A DNA stretch of 32,507 bases from Paracoccaceae bacterium. Lineage in GTDB: Bacteria > Pseudomonadota > Alphaproteobacteria > Rhodobacterales > Rhodobacteraceae. Below the pieces are notes generated by a model that had not been told where the DNA came from, did not search any database, and saw only the letters and a program-made list of their open reading frames with translations. The translations under genes were made by a program, and so were the position numbers. The stretch lies in contig JAHRVZ010000198.1 of NCBI GenBank assembly GCA_019090405.1, positions 1 through 32,507 on the forward strand, given 5' to 3'. This document shows, piece by piece, positions 31,775 to 32,507 of this stretch. Numbering within the stretch: the first letter of the stretch is position 1; each line of letters starts with the position of its first letter.

Positions 31775-32167
31775 TTATTTGCGTAATAAATCCATCAGCC
31801 CAGCAGACATTTGCTGGGACTGGTCAAACATTTTAAGATTTGCCTCGTAACTGCGCTGTGCTTCGCGCGCATCTGCAATTTCGATCATCAAATCGACATT
31901 TGATCCTTCGAAATATCCATTTTCATCAGACAAAGGATGAGAGGGATCAAATACCTGCTTCAACTCGGTTTGGTCCAATTTTACGCGACCAGTGTTTACC
32001 AATGAAAGGTCATCACCGGGGCCACGTGTCGCCTCAAATGAAACCAGTTTGCGTCGATAACCAGGCGTATCAGAATTCGAAATATTCTCGGAAACATGAC
32101 GAAGCCGGGTCGACTGCGCCTTTAAAGCGCTGGCCGATACTTGCAAAGCTTTGGAAAAATCACTCAT
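31775..32167 (-). CDS. flgC: Flagellar proximal rod protein FlgC
   Basis: FlgC is a proximal rod subunit. The 130-residue protein has the N-terminal helix SKALQVSASALKAQSTRLRH followed by VSENISNSDTPGYRRKLVSF. The family mid-region is KLDQTELKQVFDPSHPLSDE, then NGYFEGSNVDLMIEIADARE, and the C-terminal AQRSYEANLKMFDQSQQM. NGYFxxSNVDxMxEIxDAREAQRSYEANL is diagnostic for FlgC. The ATG at 32167 follows minus-strand GGGAGTGG, and flgB ends 11 nt upstream. Length and motifs are all normal. Confidence 0.97.
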   Translation of the reverse strand: MSDFSKALQVSASALKAQSTRLRHVSENISNSDTPGYRRKLVSFEATRGPGDDLSLVNTGRVKLDQTELKQVFDPSHPLSDENGYFEGSNVDLMIEIADAREAQRSYEANLKMFDQSQQMSAGLMDLLRK

Positions 32168-32178
32168 TCCACCACTCC

Positions 32179-32507
32179 CTATGCGCGACCAAGGCTGGTG
32201 CGAATAATTTTCAGCGATGATTTATAGATAGCGATTGCACGATCGTGTTGACGTTTTGCGTCGGCGGCCCTGAGCATTTCCTGTTCGATTGACACAGAAT
32301 TGTCGTTCGGGTCGCTTTCCAAGTTCATTTTGGAATCGTTCAAATCACGACCGACAACTGAACCTGTGCTCAGATGGCCAGCCCGGCTTACCTGCATGAA
32401 ATTCCGACCGTTTTGTTGCTGAAAACTGTCGACAAAAGATATCAAATCGCGCGCCTGATATCCGGGCGTGTCTGCATTTGCGACATTCTGCGCAATGATG
32501 GCCTGGC
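32179..32507 (-). CDS. flgB: Flagellar proximal rod protein FlgB (partial at window edge)
   Basis: FlgB is a proximal rod subunit. The minus-strand frame is open to the last base of the window, so the true N-terminus is outside. The visible 108 residues begin QAIIAQNVANADTPGYQARD, the FlgB N-terminal signature. They continue with a middle loop and the C-terminal helix NSVSIEQEMLRAADAKRQHD followed by RAIAIYKSSLKIIRTSLGR. The end pattern NxVxxExEMxxxAxxxxxxxxAxxIYKxxLKxIRxxLG is that of FlgB. It is the first visible gene of the reverse operon flgB-flgC-fliE-fliQ-flgF-flgG-flgA-flgH-fliL2; its promoter is not in the window. Confidence 0.94.
   Translation of the reverse strand, partial: QAIIAQNVANADTPGYQARDLISFVDSFQQQNGRNFMQVSRAGHLSTGSVVGRDLNDSKMNLESDPNDNSVSIEQEMLRAADAKRQHDRAIAIYKSSLKIIRTSLGRA

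Noticed and set aside
1..32507. Mobile elements, CRISPR arrays, tRNA/rRNA genes or a defence system
   Set aside because: No transposase, integrase, direct-repeat array, RNA gene or defence-type gene was seen; gene order and composition look vertically inherited.

Overview
The window is almost entirely a flagellar gene cluster of an alphaproteobacterium, most likely a marine Rhodobacterales (Roseobacter-group) species. The signs are: the mitofilin-hemY pair at the left end; the gene order motB-flgE-flgK-flgL-flgI, fliP-fliN-fliH-fliF read backwards, and fliL-(small membrane protein)-motE-motA-(large exported protein)-lytic transglycosylase-flhA-fliR-flhB; the MotE-type protein, otherwise known from rhizobia; and CtrA-like boxes (TTAN-N7-TTAN) in flagellar intergenic regions. 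Placement below order level cannot be made from this sequence.

Layout. 1-3578 (+): the C-terminal part of a mitofilin-like protein, HemY with a C-terminal four-cysteine knuckle, then a first MscS-type channel. 3704-8817 (+): a second, unrelated-looking MscS-type channel, then an acyl-CoA synthetase and an aldehyde-dehydrogenase-superfamily protein 13 nt apart. 8926-14737 (+): stator protein MotB, hook protein FlgE, hook junction proteins FlgK and FlgL, and P-ring protein FlgI. 14847-18100 (-): fliF (MS ring), fliH-like, fliN (C ring), fliP (export gate), tightly overlapping. 18174-28036 (+): fliL, a small membrane protein, motE-like, motA, a 753-residue exported AMIN-like/repeat protein, a SltF-like lytic transglycosylase, flhA, fliR, flhB and a small basic helical protein that may be FliJ. 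28039-32507 (-, transcribed from beyond the right edge): flgB (partial), flgC, fliE, fliQ, flgF, flgG, flgA, flgH and a second FliL-family protein.

Together these encode the MS ring, one C-ring component, rod, L and P rings, hook, junction, most of the export gate (FliP, FliQ, FliR, FlhA, FlhB) and the stator (MotA, MotB). No fliG, fliM, fliI, flgD, fliK, flagellin or regulator gene is present here, so these must lie elsewhere if the system is complete. There are no tRNA or rRNA genes, mobile elements or CRISPR arrays, no gene is visibly broken, and no gap between genes exceeds about 130 bases.

Most of the content is ordinary core flagellar machinery. The least described parts are the small membrane protein (18684-19067) and the 753-residue exported protein (20607-22868) on either side of motE-motA, the second FliL-family gene, the FliJ-like candidate, the acyl-CoA synthetase/aldehyde dehydrogenase pair, and three matching CtrA-like boxes.
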